Shown: positions 1 through 11,084, counted from the stretch's first letter. The stretch: DNA of 64,000 nucleotides from Halichondria panicea (GCF_963675165.1 NC_087383.1:2386979-2450978); one strand, 5' to 3'. Notes: generated by a model from the sequence alone, not told the origin. Translations and numbers: made by a program.

Positions 1-2
1 TT

Positions 3-1349
3 TCAAACGTTGGATTATTACAAACTGTTCCCAGTATCATTAGCGATGGTCATTTGGTTTACTACTGCTTTCTCCACCTGTCTATTCAAGAGCTACTGGC
101 AGCAATCCACATCTCTCTCATGTCTCCCAAGCAACAAATCTCTGTATTCCAGAAGCTCTTTGGGAATCCTCGATTCAGTGCAGTCTTCCAGTTTTATGCT
201 GGTATCACCAAACTGAGTACAAGTAGACCAATCCTCAGCAAGCTACCTCGATTCTTGTGTCCAGTTCCAGCTACTGTTTTTGATCTGATCAGAAAGGTTG
301 TCAAAACTGAGAAAGAGAAGTATGGTGAGAAGCCCCTTTTGTTGTCCCTCATCAATTGTTTGTACGAAGCTGAAGACTCGCGACTGTGTGTGTTTGTGGC
401 TAATCTTCTTAATCACAATCTAAATCTTAGGTACACTACAATGAATCCTATTGACTGCCTCTCTGTTGGATATTTCGCATCAGTTTGTTCCAACACCAGT
501 AATGGATTCACACTTAGCCTCAGAAGTTGCTCTATTAGTGAACAAGGCTGCAAATTTCTTGCCCGAGGACTCTCCAAGTGTCCTAACTCTAATAATGATA
601 TTCCTACAGCAGGGATACAAATCGCTGAGATTATCGAGAACACTAATTCAATATCTGAATTGGTTTTGTCTAATAATGCCATTGGCAACAGTGAACTCAG
701 CACACTCTGTGAGGCCTTGTCAACTAACACATCATTCAAAAGTCTCAATCTCTCCAACTGCTCACTATCTCTCGACGATCACGGAGCAATCCCTCGACTA
801 CTGAACACAAATAATACTCTTGAAAGCCTTAATTTATCAAGCAATGTTGTTGGTAACACTGAGCTGAAGAATATCTGTGAGGCCTTGTCAACTGACGCAT
901 CATTAAAGAGCCTGGACCTGGGAAATTGCTCACTAACAATATCAGACGACAATGGAGCTGCCCTCTATCAACTTCTGAATACAAACAATTCCCTCGAATA
1001 TCTTTTTTTGTCTAATAACACAGTGACTAGCTGTCATCACATTGCTGCTGGACTTGCAGTCAATAAGACTCTGAGAACATTGAACTTGATTTCCTGTGAA
1101 CTGACTGATCAGAGTATCGAGGAGCTATCAACTGGACTGATCAACAAGATTGAAGCACTGAACATTTATGGTAATGCCTCAATAACAGAAGATGGAATGA
1201 AGACGCTTGCCAGACATCTAACCACCCACTGCTCTGAACTGACAGTATTGTGGATACCCGACCACCTAAGATCCTGTATCGAGACAGTATTCAGGGACAC
1301 TAACAAAGAGAGGAAGAGAAATGGACTACCCGAGATTGTTGTGTGGTAA
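3..1349 (+). CDS. NLR-A: 3' part of an NLR gene (post-NACHT region and LRRs)
   Basis: The window opens inside the large last exon of an NLR gene; frame 3 is open from the edge to the TAA at 1347-1349. It begins where NLR-C reads at 27277, so the Death-fold, Walker A and Walker B parts lie outside the window. The first third is the helical segment after NACHT, with the motif YYCFLHLSIQELLAAIH typical of this family. From about position 500 come leucine-rich repeats of the ribonuclease-inhibitor type (LxLxxC/N pattern, e.g. LNLSNCSL, LDLGNCSLT). It carries one more LRR pair than NLR-C: the block around 720-900 has no counterpart there. The C-terminus ends in VVW, whereas NLR-C has a longer tail. 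By family it would be a cytosolic immune receptor. No frameshift or stop is seen in the visible part, so it may be an intact gene, but the 5' half cannot be judged. Confidence 0.9.
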   Translation, partial: SNVGLLQTVPSIISDGHLVYYCFLHLSIQELLAAIHISLMSPKQQISVFQKLFGNPRFSAVFQFYAGITKLSTSRPILSKLPRFLCPVPATVFDLIRKVVKTEKEKYGEKPLLLSLINCLYEAEDSRLCVFVANLLNHNLNLRYTTMNPIDCLSVGYFASVCSNTSNGFTLSLRSCSISEQGCKFLARGLSKCPNSNNDIPTAGIQIAEIIENTNSISELVLSNNAIGNSELSTLCEALSTNTSFKSLNLSNCSLSLDDHGAIPRLLNTNNTLESLNLSSNVVGNTELKNICEALSTDASLKSLDLGNCSLTISDDNGAALYQLLNTNNSLEYLFLSNNTVTSCHHIAAGLAVNKTLRTLNLISCELTDQSIEELSTGLINKIEALNIYGNASITEDGMKTLARHLTTHCSELTVLWIPDHLRSCIETVFRDTNKERKRNGLPEIVVW

Positions 1350-1419
1350 TTGTTGTTTACCAGAGATTAATTATGTTTATTAATAATTGATTGATTATTA
1401 ATTGAGATTGATTGTTATT

Positions 1420-2269
1420 ATGCCTCGAGGCGTAGCCGCACGAGGGATACAGTAAAGCTGACTGTGTGTGTACGTGTGTCTGTGTGTCTGTGTGTCTGTT
1501 CCAGCTGTAACTGCTCAACGGTTGCAATGCGACGAAAACTAACAGCTTCTATAGGCTTCTAGCCACTTTCTCTTGGATTTTGATTCGTGGATTTGCAAAC
1601 TAAAGCTTCTTTCTCGAGTTATGGCTAGTTTGACTCACATTGAAGGCTGTTGCAGTCTCTTCAGAATCTTTCATAGCATCATCTGTCCGCACAAACTTTC
1701 TATTTAACATATGAGTTAGCCTTGCACTAAAGCGCTAGCTTTTTGTTAGCTACAATACTCAGAAAATATCTGTTAAAACAGCTAGCTAGCAGTAGCCATT
1801 TGTGAAATTGATCTCTTTGGACACACCCTTTAATTATTCCTGTGTATGTAATGCGCATGCGCGCTCATTCCCCACGTGTGAGAAAATAATAATATCCAAG
1901 ATCCAGATCCAGATCCTCCTGGCAGAATCATCTTTGTCTTGAAGGCCTGGTAAGCCACAAAACACTACCATAATTATAACAATATAGATAACAATATGCA
2001 TGTACACAGGTCTTTTCTTCTTAGATATTATATACACTGAACTACAGATCTTGGAAGAATCAATTTTCTTCTTTCTTGAGGTCCTAGTAAGCCACATAAT
2101 ACAACAATAGATGCATGTAAATAAGTCTTTTCTTCTCAGTGACTTTATATAGATAAGCTAACTTTAATATAAAATTCATTATAGAAACTAATATAACACT
2201 CTAATACTTTTCAGCGAAAGCAAAAACATGGCGAGAGGCATTAGCACAGCGCCAGCTTGAACACTAGTT
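1420..2269 (+). mobile_element. 850-bp insertion of the TGCCTCG repeat family in the NLR-A 3' flank
   Basis: The NLR 3' flank reads continuously from ...gattgttatt to catacagttttgac at 13080-13100. Here the same two pieces are separated by 1420-2269. The insert begins with a TGCCTCGAGGCG end and a GT-rich stretch. It shares its body with reversed copies near 15640-16170 and, more diverged, 21040-21387. The right end shows no matching terminal inverted repeat, so the element may be truncated or composite. No coding sequence is seen. Confidence 0.6.
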
Positions 2270-2498
2270 CATACAGTTTTGACAATTGATTTTAATTAAT
2301 TCTGCCATAATGCATTCAATGACAATTTAAATGCATAGAGAAAAGTAGTGAAGTATTATATACTAGTACATATATAATTATGTTAGACACTATAAAAACA
2401 AAATTAATGTTGTTAATTAATTACAACTTGTCAATAGCACAGCAATAACAAAGGCTTCTCCTTGGTAACAATAACAGACACACAGACACACGCACGCG

Positions 2499-2548
2499 CA
2501 CACAGTCAGCTTTACTGTATCCCTCGTGCGGCTACGCCTCGAGGCATA
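2499..2548 (-). repeat. Inverted copy of the TGCCTCG terminus (50 bp)
   Basis: This 50-bp block is the reverse complement of 1419-1468, differing at few positions. It sits next to a CA/CG-rich simple repeat. The same block occurs at 3795-3910 (twice), 13316-13363 and 17420-17467. It is flanked by aacaaaggcttctcc on one side and aacaagggcttctcc on the other, so a short direct duplication brackets the insertion. It is probably a short non-autonomous element of the same family as 1420-2269. Confidence 0.55.
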
Positions 2549-2750
2549 ACAAGGGCTTCTCGATCCTTGGTAATAATGATAAATGCTCACATGCACAGTA
2601 AATTGTCAATGAACACAAAGCAATTTGCTAGTGAAAATCCAATTTAACGCTCTGATGCCTTTTGTTCATATAATTATGAGGAAGATGAGCAAATTAACGT
2701 TCACTTTAGCCCTCCCAAACATCTTCTAAACATCTTCATGATTGCCAGGC

Positions 2751-3615
2751 CAGGGGCGGATCCAGGATTTAGGGAAGGGGGGTTCTTACTTCTTGGCCGC
2801 GCAAAGCGCGGACAAGAAGTGTCACTCTGCGCGTAGCGCCGAAATTTTTGGGTTGACCACGCCCCCTTTTACATGCCACGCCCATTAATTAACCACATTC
2901 CCCTTCAACTATATAATGTCTGAAAGAACACAAGGCAAAGCCATTCTCATGCTCTGGGATAGTGATTGCACTTTCTTCTCTTTCAGGAGAGCACCAATTA
3001 ATGTCCATTGGCTGATCCTCAGCGGAAGATCTCGTTGCTTGCTTCGATGAACACGGAGGGGGCTGGTGGTTCCAGTGGAGAGATAGTTGTGACTGGAGGA
3101 AAGATGGTTGTGACTGGAGGAGAGACGTTGATGACTGGAGGAGTGACGATGGTGGCTGGTGGTTCTCTTGAAGAGGAGACTAGCTGTAGACTTGACGCAT
3201 CATCTAGATTATTATATTAGTCAATATAATTATTATAGCAATTATAATTAATCTATACAGTGTCTATCATTCAGTATGCAGTGCCATGAACTCTCCCTTA
3301 CCTGAAACTTTACTCCAGGAGTCAATGGAGGGTTGCAATCTAGCCTTTTGTTAGGATTCATGGCCAGGCTCAATTATCACTGCTACCATGTGGCTGGATG
3401 AGTCAATATAGCCAGCCCCACCCTCATATTATGCAGAGAGTACCAGCTCCACCCTCACATTATGCAGAGAGGACTTTGTACCCTATTGTCATGACAGTAG
3501 TACAGTATAAAGCTAGCTAGCTAGCTAGCTAGCCAGGTGTATTAAATATAAAGTATCAACTTAGTGGAAGGGTAGTTCGTACGAACCCAACGAACTACCT
3601 CTGGATCCGCCACTG
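2751..3615. mobile_element. 865-bp TIR DNA transposon, CAGKGGCGGATCCAG ends, 5-bp TSD
   Basis: Both ends are exact. The left end starts CAGGGGCGGATCCAGG, and the right end, read inwards, starts CAGTGGCGGATCCAGAGG. The target duplication CAGGC lies at 2746-2750 and 3616-3620, and undisturbed paralogues (e.g. 13553-13565) contain CAGGC once. The interior includes repeated GTGACTGGAGGA-like units near 3085-3150 and a CTAG simple repeat. No transposase is visible, so it is non-autonomous. The CAGNG start suggests a hAT-related family, but a 5-bp duplication is not the usual 8, so the superfamily is left open. Confidence 0.85.
3511..3533. repeat. (CTAG)n simple repeat
   Basis: Five to six tandem copies of CTAG near the right part of the TIR element 2751-3615. 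It is self-complementary and has no other visible role. Confidence 0.8.
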
Positions 3616-3779
3616 CAGGCCCTCGTATTGCAGCTGAAGGAGGTCCTGTGTGGGGAGAAGAGAGGGCAGTGAAACACTTCAACTGGTGTAAGACAAATGA
3701 ATACATGTACTTACATACACCGTACAAGCACAACACTATATACCTGACACAAGGCAGTAATTTTTTTCTTCTCCTTGGT

Positions 3780-3925
3780 AATGATAGACACACACACACA
3801 CACACACACACACAGTCAGCTTTACCGTATCCCTCGTGCGGTAATAATAGACACACACGCACAGTCAGCTTTACGGTATCCCTCGTGCGGCTACGCCTCG
3901 AGGCATAACAAGGGCTTCTCCTTGA
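3780..3925. repeat. Tandem double copy of the CTTTACCGTATCCCTCGTGCGG repeat end
   Basis: An (AC)n tract is followed by a block ending CCCTCGTGCGG, then a second AC/GC-rich tract and a second copy that carries the full GCTACGCCTCGAGGCATA terminus. The first copy breaks off at GTGCGG, so this looks like slippage or nested insertion at the end of a TGCCTCG-family element. Confidence 0.6.
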
Positions 3926-4039
3926 ATTGGATAAATGCTCACATGCACAGTAAATTGTCAATGCAAGCAATTTGCTAGTGAAAATCAAATTTAATGTTCT
4001 GATGCCTTTTGTTCATATAATTATGAGGAAGATGAGCAA

Positions 4040-4313
4040 ATTAACGTTCACTTTAGCCCTCCCAAACATCTTCTAAACATCTTCATGATTGCCAGACCCT
4101 CGTATTGCAGCTGAAGGAGGTCCTGTGTGGGGAGAAGAAAGGGCAGTGAAACACTTCAACTGGTATAAGACAAAGAATGCATGTATTCTACATAACACAA
4201 AATCATATTAGTACTCCCTTTATTGCTCCCCTCACCTGGAAGACCAGCTCCACATTCTCTATCTGCCTGCCCAGGAAACGACCAGACACCTCAAACTTGC
4301 TCACATCCACTGA
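4040..4313 (-). pseudogene. Kinesin-gene C-terminal exons (second copy), cut by a transposon
   Basis: Two minus-strand exons are visible. The lower one starts at 4122 after an AG acceptor and reads DLLQLQYEG, then MKMFGRAKVNVNLLIFL. The upper one ends at 4236 with a clean donor (CAG|GTGAG) and reads VDVSKFEVSGRFLGRQIE. In cassette B the upper exon is longer (13697-13802) and starts FRNVVFKMTS. Here that first part is displaced beyond the 2.27-kb element 4315-6582. This block is also a direct duplicate of 2560-2750. Confidence 0.6.
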
Positions 4314-4827
4314 CCAGTTGCTCCGCCATCTGACAGCTCACGTGAATATATTTGCAACCGTGACGTCATCAACAGCAACAAAAATCACAAAGAAGCTCCG
4401 CTTGATAGTGTTGTAGGTTAGTGGCAATAGCTGAAGATACAGTCCTATAACTCAAGCTATAAAGTCTGATACTGGCTGCATAGGTGTTGTAGCAACCACC
4501 AAGCCTTAAATAATGCCATGCCTCTTATTTTTGAAAGAGGTTGCACTGTTTTTGTTACAAAAAGCTACCACCAGCCCCCCTGGAATTTTTACTGAGACGG
4601 CGCTTATGGAATAACGGTGAGCGAGTACAAGTCAGTTTTAGCTGGTAGCTGTTGTACAAGCCTTTAGCTACAGTGTATGCTAAGTAAGGAACAGATTCGT
4701 TGTTACCAAACTTTTTTGTCACTTGTTTTAGCATGCCTAGTAAAGCCACACACAATTTGAGTACAAGTAAAAATATAAACAATATTTTAAGCATAACAAA
4801 CAATATCTTAAACATAACAATTTAATC

Positions 4828-5562
4828 TTAGTCTAACTCAGGCTCTGATTCGGACTGACTGGTTTGACTGTCACTCCCTGTATTTTGTCCGAACACCCAG
4901 TCGACGATGTCTTCCCCTTCTCTGTCTGTCAATCTGCCTGCCTCCACATCTTCTTCCAGAGATATAATGTGAGTTTCGTTCTGTTTTGACCCTGCTATGT
5001 TATTACCACAATTTAAACACTCACAGCCAATTGAACAATGCTTCCCCCTTTTCTTGCAGCCACACCGTCCAGTCAAACAACCTGTCGAACACTTGCATCC
5101 TTTAAGGAGTGAGTTGACTCGATCACGGACAGCCTGTACGTTGGTGGCAGTATCCCATTTAATGGTGAGCTCATTGTCTGTGATACTCCAACCGTAGTTT
5201 TCTAATGGCTCTAATGTCATAATGGGTTGATCAGATTGTTGCCACATGTGTAGAACCCAACACGATCGCTTCCAATGAAGCAAAAGTGCATCATCAGATG
5301 GTATCATCTCGTTTTCAAATTTGACCCTGTCCCAAATATTTTGCCTTATATTGTCTAGCCAAATAGAGTGTTGTTCTTTAACTGTTAAATTTTGTTCAGA
5401 CAATGAATGGTAATATGTAGCTGGTGAGTTAGTGTCAAATCCTGTTGCATGTTGTTTAAAGTAAGCTGCTCCCACCAGACGTACAAATGCTAAAAAACCC
5501 AATTCGTACTCTTGATTTGAAAGTCTTACATTTGCTAGGGTGCCTGGGGTCGAGCTTTCCAA
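4828..5562 (-). CDS. Tesmin/TSO1-like CXC-domain protein inside the TIR element
   Basis: The open frame gives about 244 residues. The N-terminal half contains aromatic-rich helices (motif LHWKRSCWVLHMWQQ at about residues 93-107). A Cys-rich segment follows at about 150-190: KGCKCSTGCLTGRCGCKKRG, then HCSIGCECLNCGN. This is the CXC pattern of TSO1/tesmin proteins, a DNA- and zinc-binding module. The tail is acidic and Ser-rich. From memory, similar WKR...HMW plus CXC proteins are multi-copy and uncharacterised in cnidarians and sponges, which fits a mobile-element gene. The first ATG at 5562 may not be the true start. A splice acceptor (cttcag) lies just upstream, so this is probably the last exon of the gene begun at 5619-6009. 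Its function in transposition is unknown. Confidence 0.65.
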   Translation of the reverse strand: MESSTPGTLANVRLSNQEYELGFLAFVRLVGAAYFKQHATGFDTNSPATYYHSLSEQNLTVKEQHSIWLDNIRQNIWDRVKFENEMIPSDDALLLHWKRSCWVLHMWQQSDQPIMTLEPLENYGWSITDNELTIKWDTATNVQAVRDRVNSLLKGCKCSTGCLTGRCGCKKRGKHCSIGCECLNCGNNIAGSKQNETHIISLEEDVEAGRLTDREGEDIVDWVFGQNTGSDSQTSQSESEPELD

Positions 5563-5618
5563 TCCTGAAGATATAAACTTAGTGTTCTGGTAAAAATATC
5601 GTAAAAATGTTGTTTTTC

Positions 5619-6009
5619 CTATTTTGCTAAAAAAGGATATGTAGTCACATCCACTTTAGCGCGTCGAAGTGCATCTTCTATGAGATCTTTGGGTTTACCG
5701 AGTGACGCTAGTATAGCATCTGTAACATTCCAATACACTACATATGCTTTTTTGTTAGGTTTGTCCCATTGTGGTGCGTATGTATCATCCCCTAAACAGC
5801 GTGTTATATCTTTTCTACATTTAGGACAAACCTGACGAGTGAAATCAATCTTCAAGGAGGCTGCAAGGGTACGTGCTGGCTCACTTCGCCAGTTGCTTGG
5901 ACTACTCATATTCCCACTGACGCCATGGCACAACTCACATACTCCGTTGTCTGCAACACTGTCACTGACTTCCCCAAAAGAAAGCTGCCTTCTAGTTTTT
6001 CGCTTACTA
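5619..6009 (-). CDS. Upstream zinc-binding exon of the CXC-domain gene
   Basis: The frame is open from a stop near 6010 to the stop at 5619 and has no ATG at its start, so it looks like an internal exon. It contains CELCHG and CPKCRKDITRC, two Cys pairs spaced as in a zinc ribbon or treble-clef finger. WDKPNKK and a helix ending in YPFLAK follow. About 60 bases separate it from the CXC frame, so the two are probably exons of one gene, or one gene broken by a frameshift. No family name can be given with confidence. Confidence 0.5.
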
Positions 6010-7596
6010 GCTAGACACTATTTTACAAATGTTTGTATTAATTTTTTATATCATTATTGTGTGACACAACAAACCTGGAATGTCTATGATGTGTCCATAG
6101 TCTGTGTACGTGTGGTGCACTCCATCTTGTGGGACTCCATGTGGTTTGACATGGAAATTGTGGTCAAGTTTGCAAGCTCATAATTTTTGCTTCAAAGCTG
6201 GGTACAAGCAAAATGTTTTTGCAAAGTAATGCTCAAAGCTTACAAATTTTGTTGATACCATCACGTAGCTTCACTTTGTTAGCAAAATTTTTTGTCACTT
6301 GTTCTAGAGGAGTACTATCATATGACATAGAGTGCTATTTGAGCTCGTGGAGCCAAACTTATAAAAGCTTAACAACTATTCTCGTGTATGCATGTAGACT
6401 AGGAACAGTTCTACGTGCCTGAGCTCGTTCGTGAGTGTATGTACAATACTTCGTAGAATATAAGTGTGTGAATATTTAATTACTTGTAGTATTAGCTTCA
6501 TTTTGATAGCGGAAGTTGAACTTCCGTTGCAAATAAATTTGTGTACTTATATAATACTTCCGGAATCTTGGCGGAACAACTGTGACGTGATCAACACAAC
6601 ATTTCTGAACCTGGGGGAGTGTTAACATAGCGCTCAACGTTACACATAGAGGCATAAAGTAAGTCAATAGCCTCACACTGAAATAGATTAGTAGTAGAAG
6701 CTGGACAAAGTATGTACAAGAGCAATAATATTAAGAGCACATGTCGATGATTATCATGTTGTTTGATCATAGTAGAGGGATTCCCAGAATAGTACATCAA
6801 TGACAAGAGACATACGAAGCTCTTAACATCAATACCGTGACACACCAATGTACGCAGGAATTGAAAGCATAATTATATTCTATTTAGTATAATTATAGAC
6901 AGCCCGTATTAAAGATCTAAGCACACAACACAAGTATGTTAGTATCTGCTATGCACTCCAGTACGTAGGTGGAGACTCACATAGTGGGTGGGGCATATCT
7001 CCATGGACACTGATGCAGATGATTTGATTTGATCACGTCAGAGTACGCGTCAATACCCAGCTATCTGTCCGGGGAGTCCACTGTCGATGCCCGCAGGAAG
7101 AACCCTCTGTGGGGGGGGGGGGAACAGTGAGAGTCATATTATGATTTAGTTCCGGGAATAAATGTCATAGAAAGTCACTAATTGACTCACATTTTTTCCA
7201 GCCAACGTAAATGGAGCACAGCTATAGGTTACGTCTCTGTGGGGCATGGAAAAATTGATTGACTGAAATTGTGTATCAGGTTTTAAGCAACTTTTTTTAG
7301 CAGAATCTCATTGAACATCTACTTATTCAACGTATATATAACGTATAAATCACTTATTGAGCGCACAATCCATTCTACCCGGCCCACACACACCTGGTCA
7401 GTAGACAGCTGATTGCCTATCCACAATATTGAAGGATTTTATCGCAGCTATGTACTTCATTGTACAGCTGCAAGGGGAGTGACGTGTGATACAGTGTGAT
7501 TCAATGAAAGTCAGTACAACACAGTTAGTGTATGTTTACCAAAGAGGTACATGAGATTGTTCTGACAAATTAATCTTGTACTCTCTAATACACTAA

Positions 7597-7857
7597 CAGG
7601 GTTTCATCTAGGATAACAAGTTGGGGGGGGGGGAGATTTGTGAGTGCGTAAGCGCGTCGCAACATGTTTGGCTACGCCCATTTTTTATGTTTTTTTATTT
7701 GATTACAACATGCTTAACCTAACGCATCACAGTAGAGATATCTACCTTTAGTTAATCACATTAACTAATGTGGTGACATGTAATACTAATGTGATGATGT
7801 CATTATTCTACAACATGGGGGGGAAGAACCACCCTCCCCCCAATAGATGAAACCCTG
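7597..7857. mobile_element. CAGGGTTTCATCTA MITE (261 bp)
   Basis: Terminal inverted repeats CAGGGTTTCATCTA at both ends enclose poly-G and poly-C tracts. The left flank is ACTAA and the right flank ACAAA, a once-perfect 5-bp target duplication; it is still perfect in the copies at 30309 and 54455. It lies between the same two kinesin cassette exons in every copy. Confidence 0.8.
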
Positions 7858-8462
7858 ACAAACTGATATAGTACCAGAAATGCAACCTTTATATGGGGAA
7901 AAAGAAACGGGCAATAGTCTCTAGACACAATCGGCATCATGTATTGTGTATTTTGCCTAAGCCTTAATCAGTACATACTGTATAGCAGGTCATTTTCGTG
8001 GGATAAAAAATCCGAGATAAAATCGTAGGCGTGGTGCAGCAGTGATTTTGTGTGTAAAATTCCCTTTGCTTCACTGCATTGCATGCGTTCCGGTCAACCA
8101 TGCCTACGTTTTCGTGAGTGATAAATATTCGTCAAGGTTTAGCTTGCCCACGGAAACTATACCCAGGACGCTATACGTACGGTACGGTATACTGTACCAC
8201 TTTATCACCTGTTTCAAGTACTCTTCCTTCTCCTGTTACTTTGTAGCACTCAAATATGTCCACCCCGTCCACTGCAGGCACACTGCTCTGCTCCAACTCC
8301 TTACAGCGATCCAGTGCCTTCTTGAGCTCTTCCTCCATCACAAGTCTCTCTTGCACAGCAGACTGGGTAATAGATTGCATGGTGGTCAACTACACACACA
8401 CAGGTATACAGATACAACCATCATAGCATCGTGGTAGTGGTACAGTAGTTATAATAAAGGTA

Positions 8463-8905
8463 CAGTAGACTTTCGTTATTCCGACTCTCTGAAGTACGGC
8501 CTGAAATGTGGCCAACTCGCTATTCTGTATACTTGCTGCCCCAAACTAGTAATTTTATACGTATACATTTTGGGTGTGGTTTAGCAGAAAAACTGTGTGT
8601 GGGGGGAGTGGTTGGGGTGTACAATGAAAGGTAGGAAGCGGGATGCTCATGAACACTACAATGAAAGTTATAAAAAAGGTAAACCGTTTTGTGAGCAAAC
8701 ACAGCTGTGGGATTACATTGTAATAGAGAGGAAATATGATTCATTATCTTTATTTGTTATCCTCGAGACAAAACCGCAAAATTAGTCATTAATATTCGAG
8801 GTAGGTTGATTTTAAGCCGCGGCTATTTTCTGAAATGCAAACTACCGCGCTCTTCTGGCCAAGTTGCACTGTCCCAAGGGTGGCCGGATTAACGAGAGTC
8901 TACTA
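8463..8905. mobile_element. Pogo/Tigger-like MITE, TA target (443 bp)
   Basis: Termini CAGTAGACT... and ...AGTCTACTA are flanked by TA on both sides. The inner right end (TTAATCCGGCC) resembles pogo/Tigger-type termini. Reading frames inside are not conserved as protein. Paralogous insertions at the same place are 40838-41260, 44180-44620 and 55307-55747; only the right part is left at 15232-15305. Confidence 0.75.
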
Positions 8906-11084
8906 TACATGTATTAATTATACAGTATTTACCGAGTGCAAACATGTACATGCTAAACTCACATCTGCCCTTGCTGTTGGCCAGTTCCAATTCTCTCACC
9001 AGCTCAGCCATGACACCCGGGTCCATGATTTGAGACCTCTCGGGCAGTATCTCCTCCAACTCCCTCAGCAGGTCATCCTCTAGACATTGAATGGTCTCAC
9101 TCTTCTCCTCAACCTGACAGGGGAACATCAATAAGTTGCTGCCAGGTGGAGAATACTCGACATACAATAGTGACGTGCATGTACACTCAACTACTGAATC
9201 TGGCAATGAAATTTAACGGTATTCTCCCACTTTGAAATAAAGGCCAGCTTAAAGTTGGACTGTAGTTAGCAAATAGTAGATCGATTTTGATTAAAGGCCA
9301 GTGAATATTCTAACCACTGCACATGTGTATCTCTCACCTCTGTGGGTGTTATAGGAACGAGGGAGGCCCTCTGATACTGTCTAGAGGACTGGACTTCTTC
9401 TCACTGCCAAGGTATAAAAACAAAATATGCATTTGGTAAAATCTACTCTCAAACAACATTGCACATTGACAGGTAAAGGGTTATTAAAGTAAAATATGAA
9501 GTTTGACCAAGCATTCCTCCTCTCACCTCCTGCTCATTCAGGAACTTCATGAACCTTTGAAGGACTCGTCACATGATCTTGAAAGATACGGACTTGGTTG
9601 AGGATTTGAGTGGGGCTAAAGTGAGAGAGGAGGTTGTGGGAGAGGGGCCTCAGACCAGGGCTGGTGGGACGCAGTGTCACGTGAGAGAAGACTCGGACAC
9701 ATGATCCTCCGTCTGCGGACAGTTGCTGTGAGGAGAATGAGAATTTTAAGGCACTGGAATTGAACTGTGCACAAGCACGAAATACATGCACTATTTTATT
9801 TTTTTCACTATTTTACCACATAACTAACTAAAAATGCTCACCAATAAAACACCACACACCACTTGGTGTACAACATTTTAACGAATCTACAAATGAACTG
9901 CTGCTCCTCTAGATAACCTGCCCAACCCTCCACATACACACTGGCTGGATCATGCATAAAGAAAATGGCATCTATTTTCACAGCGTTTGACCATCAAACG
10001 TATCAGAGAATAATCTCACGCCCATATTGCTGATTTGCTTGAAATGCCCACCACCATCTTAGCAATGTACCAGCAAGGGGCTTTTGTTGTGAGCATCAAT
10101 GGTAGGCCATGGCATTCAGTTGCTATTGATGAGTCACATGAAATGCAGGTACTCTCTGATAAGAAGATCTTAATTGGACTGTTTGTGTCTGAAATGGGAG
10201 GCTTACTACAACTTCATATCAGCTAAAGCCTACAAGGTGTTAGGGCCTTCTGAAAATATGATTTCCTCTACCAGCTCGATCAAAACTATATAAGAAACAA
10301 TTTTACTTTTCCCTAGTGAGATCTCAGCTCTCTCAACTCTGGCGACCAATTACTGCTCAAATACATTTATTCTTAAAGTGATTGAGCTCACCTTTGGTAG
10401 CGCTGACTTATCACAGCTGTTGGTCCAATTCTCCAGAACTCTGAGCTTCCCCTCGAGGTGCAACTGCAAGTGACAGAAGATTTAAGTTGAGGTTGAGAAA
10501 AGAGTTTCATGCAATAAAGTTAGAAGACACTGAATAAGCAGATTACCAGATAAAGTACAGCATAATTATGTTCTGGACAGGAAATTGTCCGGGTATAATT
10601 GGAACAGATTTTTATAGCGCATGCGAAGTGTCCGGGAATAATTAGCATGCAGCTGCATACGAGTGAGCTAAGTTTAATAGAACAGGGTACGACTGAATAG
10701 TTGCACTATTATAGCTATCTAAAACTAGATACTCAAAGCTATCTAACTGCAGCACTCTAAGTATTACTGGCTGGTTATGACTGTAACTCAACTTTTCAAG
10801 GTATTGTCCGGACAAATGTAATATTAAAGCACAAGAGTGTCCGTTGTATTAGAACAACGAAAATTGGCAGGCAAGAGTGTCAGGGATAATTAGAAGTTTC
10901 TGAGGCGATAAATTAGAAGATATACGGTACCTCAGAAACAGACATGCAAGTTCGTTGTCTAAGGACATAATTATTGCAGTGCTTATAACTATGGCTAATA
11001 CAAGGGTGCTCAGTTAAAGTCGACCATACATACTTGATCCATATTATACATGTACCCTGGGAGCAGTACAATAAGTCAAGAGCT

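Larger units (their letters stand above)
2680..3645 (-). pseudogene. Kinesin-gene terminal exon, interrupted by a TIR element
   Basis: The minus strand reads a splice acceptor (cacacag) followed by an exon starting DLLQLQYEG at 3645. The exon stops at 3621 and resumes below 2746 as LAIMKMFGRAKV. Intact versions are at 4122, 13590, 29165, 53116 and 60267. The 865-bp element 2751-3615 separates the halves with a 5-bp target duplication. This makes it a dead copy of what is probably the last exon of the minus-strand kinesin-like gene. Confidence 0.6.
4315..6582. mobile_element. 2268-bp TIR element carrying a CXC-domain gene, 4-bp TSD TGAC
   Basis: The left end reads CAGTTGCTCCGCCAT and the right end, read inwards, CAGTTGTTCCGCCAA. 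A TTTGCAACSG block recurs about 40-70 bp in from each end. TGAC flanks both sides (4311-4314 and 6583-6586), while cassette B keeps the uninterrupted site TGACGTCA near 13775. The insertion splits a kinesin exon. Inside are two minus-strand reading frames (4828-5562 and 5619-6009) with Cys-rich zinc-binding patterns and no recognisable transposase. The 4-bp duplication and CAG ends do not settle the superfamily. Confidence 0.8.

Noticed and set aside
6591-6848. Minus-strand frame MVCHGIDVKSFVCLL, repeated at 13778
   Set aside because: It overlaps the intron upstream of the FRNVVFKM exon; repetition is explained by duplication.
8042-8437. Plus-strand frame repeated at 40442, 43790 and 54919
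   Set aside because: It is antisense to the SAVQERLVMEEELKK coiled-coil exon. Repetition comes from the cassette duplications, and splice signals support the minus strand.
10035-10226. Plus-strand frame MLEMPTTILAMYQQGAF, repeated at 42514 and 46223
   Set aside because: Seen in three cassettes, but it changes length and frame between them and has no family match. It could be an old gene scrap, but support is too weak to list.
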